This document shows, piece by piece, positions 15,689 to 15,983 of a DNA stretch of 15,983 nt (positions within the stretch are counted from its first letter, which is position 1; each line of letters opens with the position of its first letter). The DNA lies in contig LXTK01000065.1 in assembly GCA_001643475.1 (NCBI GenBank), forward strand, positions 1-15,983, read 5' to 3'. The DNA is from Proteobacteria bacterium SPGG2 (lineage in GTDB: Bacteria > Pseudomonadota > Gammaproteobacteria > Acidiferrobacterales > SPGG2). Both the position numbers and the translations under genes were made by a program. Under the pieces are notes generated by a model. It worked only from the letters and a program-made list of their open reading frames with translations, made no database searches and was not told where the DNA came from.

Positions 15689-15983
15689 TCAAAGACCTTC
15701 TCCCTCCCCGCTAGTCGGGGAGGGCTGGGGAGGGGCCTTCGGTACGACCCTTGGCCTTCCATCATCACCAATCGCGACATAGGTAAATGTCGCCTCCGTG
15801 ACCTTTACATATTCTGTGGCAGCGCGCCGCTCTGCATAGACATCGGTCTTGATCGTAATAGACGTTCTACCCACGCGGGTGACCGCGGCATAACAACTCA
15901 CGACATCGCCAACGAATACCGGCTTTTTGAACTCCAGCGCATTGACGGCCACCGTAACCACCCTACCCTGGGCTCGGCGGGCG
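15689..15983 (-). CDS. yciA: YciA-type acyl-CoA thioesterase, 3' part
   Basis: The C-terminal 97 codons of a hotdog-fold acyl-CoA thioesterase; the 5' end runs off the right edge of the window (reading ARRAQGRVVTVAVNALEFKK in frame to the last base). YciA-like segments are GRVVTVAV, FKKPVFVGDVVSCYA, GRTSITIKTDVYAER and VKVTEATFTYVAIGDDGRPR. The family hydrolyses a wide range of acyl-CoAs in the cytoplasm. The usual end of the protein is at about PRVVP; here the frame runs on for some 15 residues, PQPSPTSGEGEGL, encoded by the GC-rich hairpin, so the natural stop seems to have been lost or displaced by the palindrome. The catalytic aspartate lies outside the window. Confidence 0.88.
   Translation of the reverse strand, partial: ARRAQGRVVTVAVNALEFKKPVFVGDVVSCYAAVTRVGRTSITIKTDVYAERRAATEYVKVTEATFTYVAIGDDGRPRVVPKAPPQPSPTSGEGEGL
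15702..15724. terminator. GC-rich hairpin between convergent genes
   Basis: CCCTCCCCG (15702-15710), loop CTAGT, CGGGGAGGG (15716-15724): a perfect 9-bp stem. It lies between the convergent rhodanese and YciA-type genes and overlaps the last codons of the latter. No T-run of note follows on the plus strand, but the minus-strand continuation is AGAAGGTCTTTG. It may act as a weak bidirectional terminator, or it may be a copy of a GC-rich intergenic palindrome. Confidence 0.5.

Overview
The window looks like an ordinary chromosomal stretch of a gammaproteobacterium. RsmJ, a YciA-type thioesterase, a Tas-type aldo/keto reductase and the PrkA-YeaH-SpoVR trio together point to that class; the species cannot be named from this sequence. 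Base composition is near 50-55% GC, coding density is high, and I see no phage, insertion sequence, CRISPR array, rRNA or tRNA.

Layout, left to right. 15-5027 (minus): the stationary-phase/stress operon prkA -> yeaH -> spoVR, with a good sigma-54 (-24/-12) promoter match at 5136-5152 upstream of prkA. A 400-base hairpin-rich noncoding insert separates prkA from yeaH. 5028-5751: the prkA control region and a small TM2-domain gene (plus) broken by an 11-base insertion. 5788-7370 (minus): rsmJ-rsmE, two 16S rRNA methyltransferases. 7411-8312 (plus): a periplasmic FecR-SPOR protein broken by an apparent one-base loss in a T tract. 8324-8650 (minus): a small DUF4156 envelope protein. 8841-11323 (plus): a fused MFS/PlsC-type phospholipid flippase-acyltransferase followed by a hotdog-fold (DUF4442) thioesterase-like gene. 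11348-13862 (minus): two zinc alcohol dehydrogenases and a cupin, packed as an operon. 13986-15026 (plus): a divergent Tas-type aldo/keto reductase. 15279-15668 (plus): a rhodanese with its own promoter. 15689-15983 (minus): the 3' part of a YciA-type acyl-CoA thioesterase.

The least expected signal is a roughly 55-58 base repeat family with three copies here: one between prkA and yeaH (3020-3074) and two in tandem between tas and the rhodanese gene (15048-15160). The copies fold into the same two hairpins, and where they differ inside the stems the changes are compensatory at five base pairs. Each locus starts 21 bases past an upstream stop codon and has the same orientation relative to the flanking genes. 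This suggests a mobile or processed structured element, or a structured 3'-UTR RNA, rather than random intergenic sequence.

Two genes (TM2 and FecR-SPOR) carry frameshifts that each restore a full family-length protein when a single event is undone. They may be recent pseudogenes or assembly errors.
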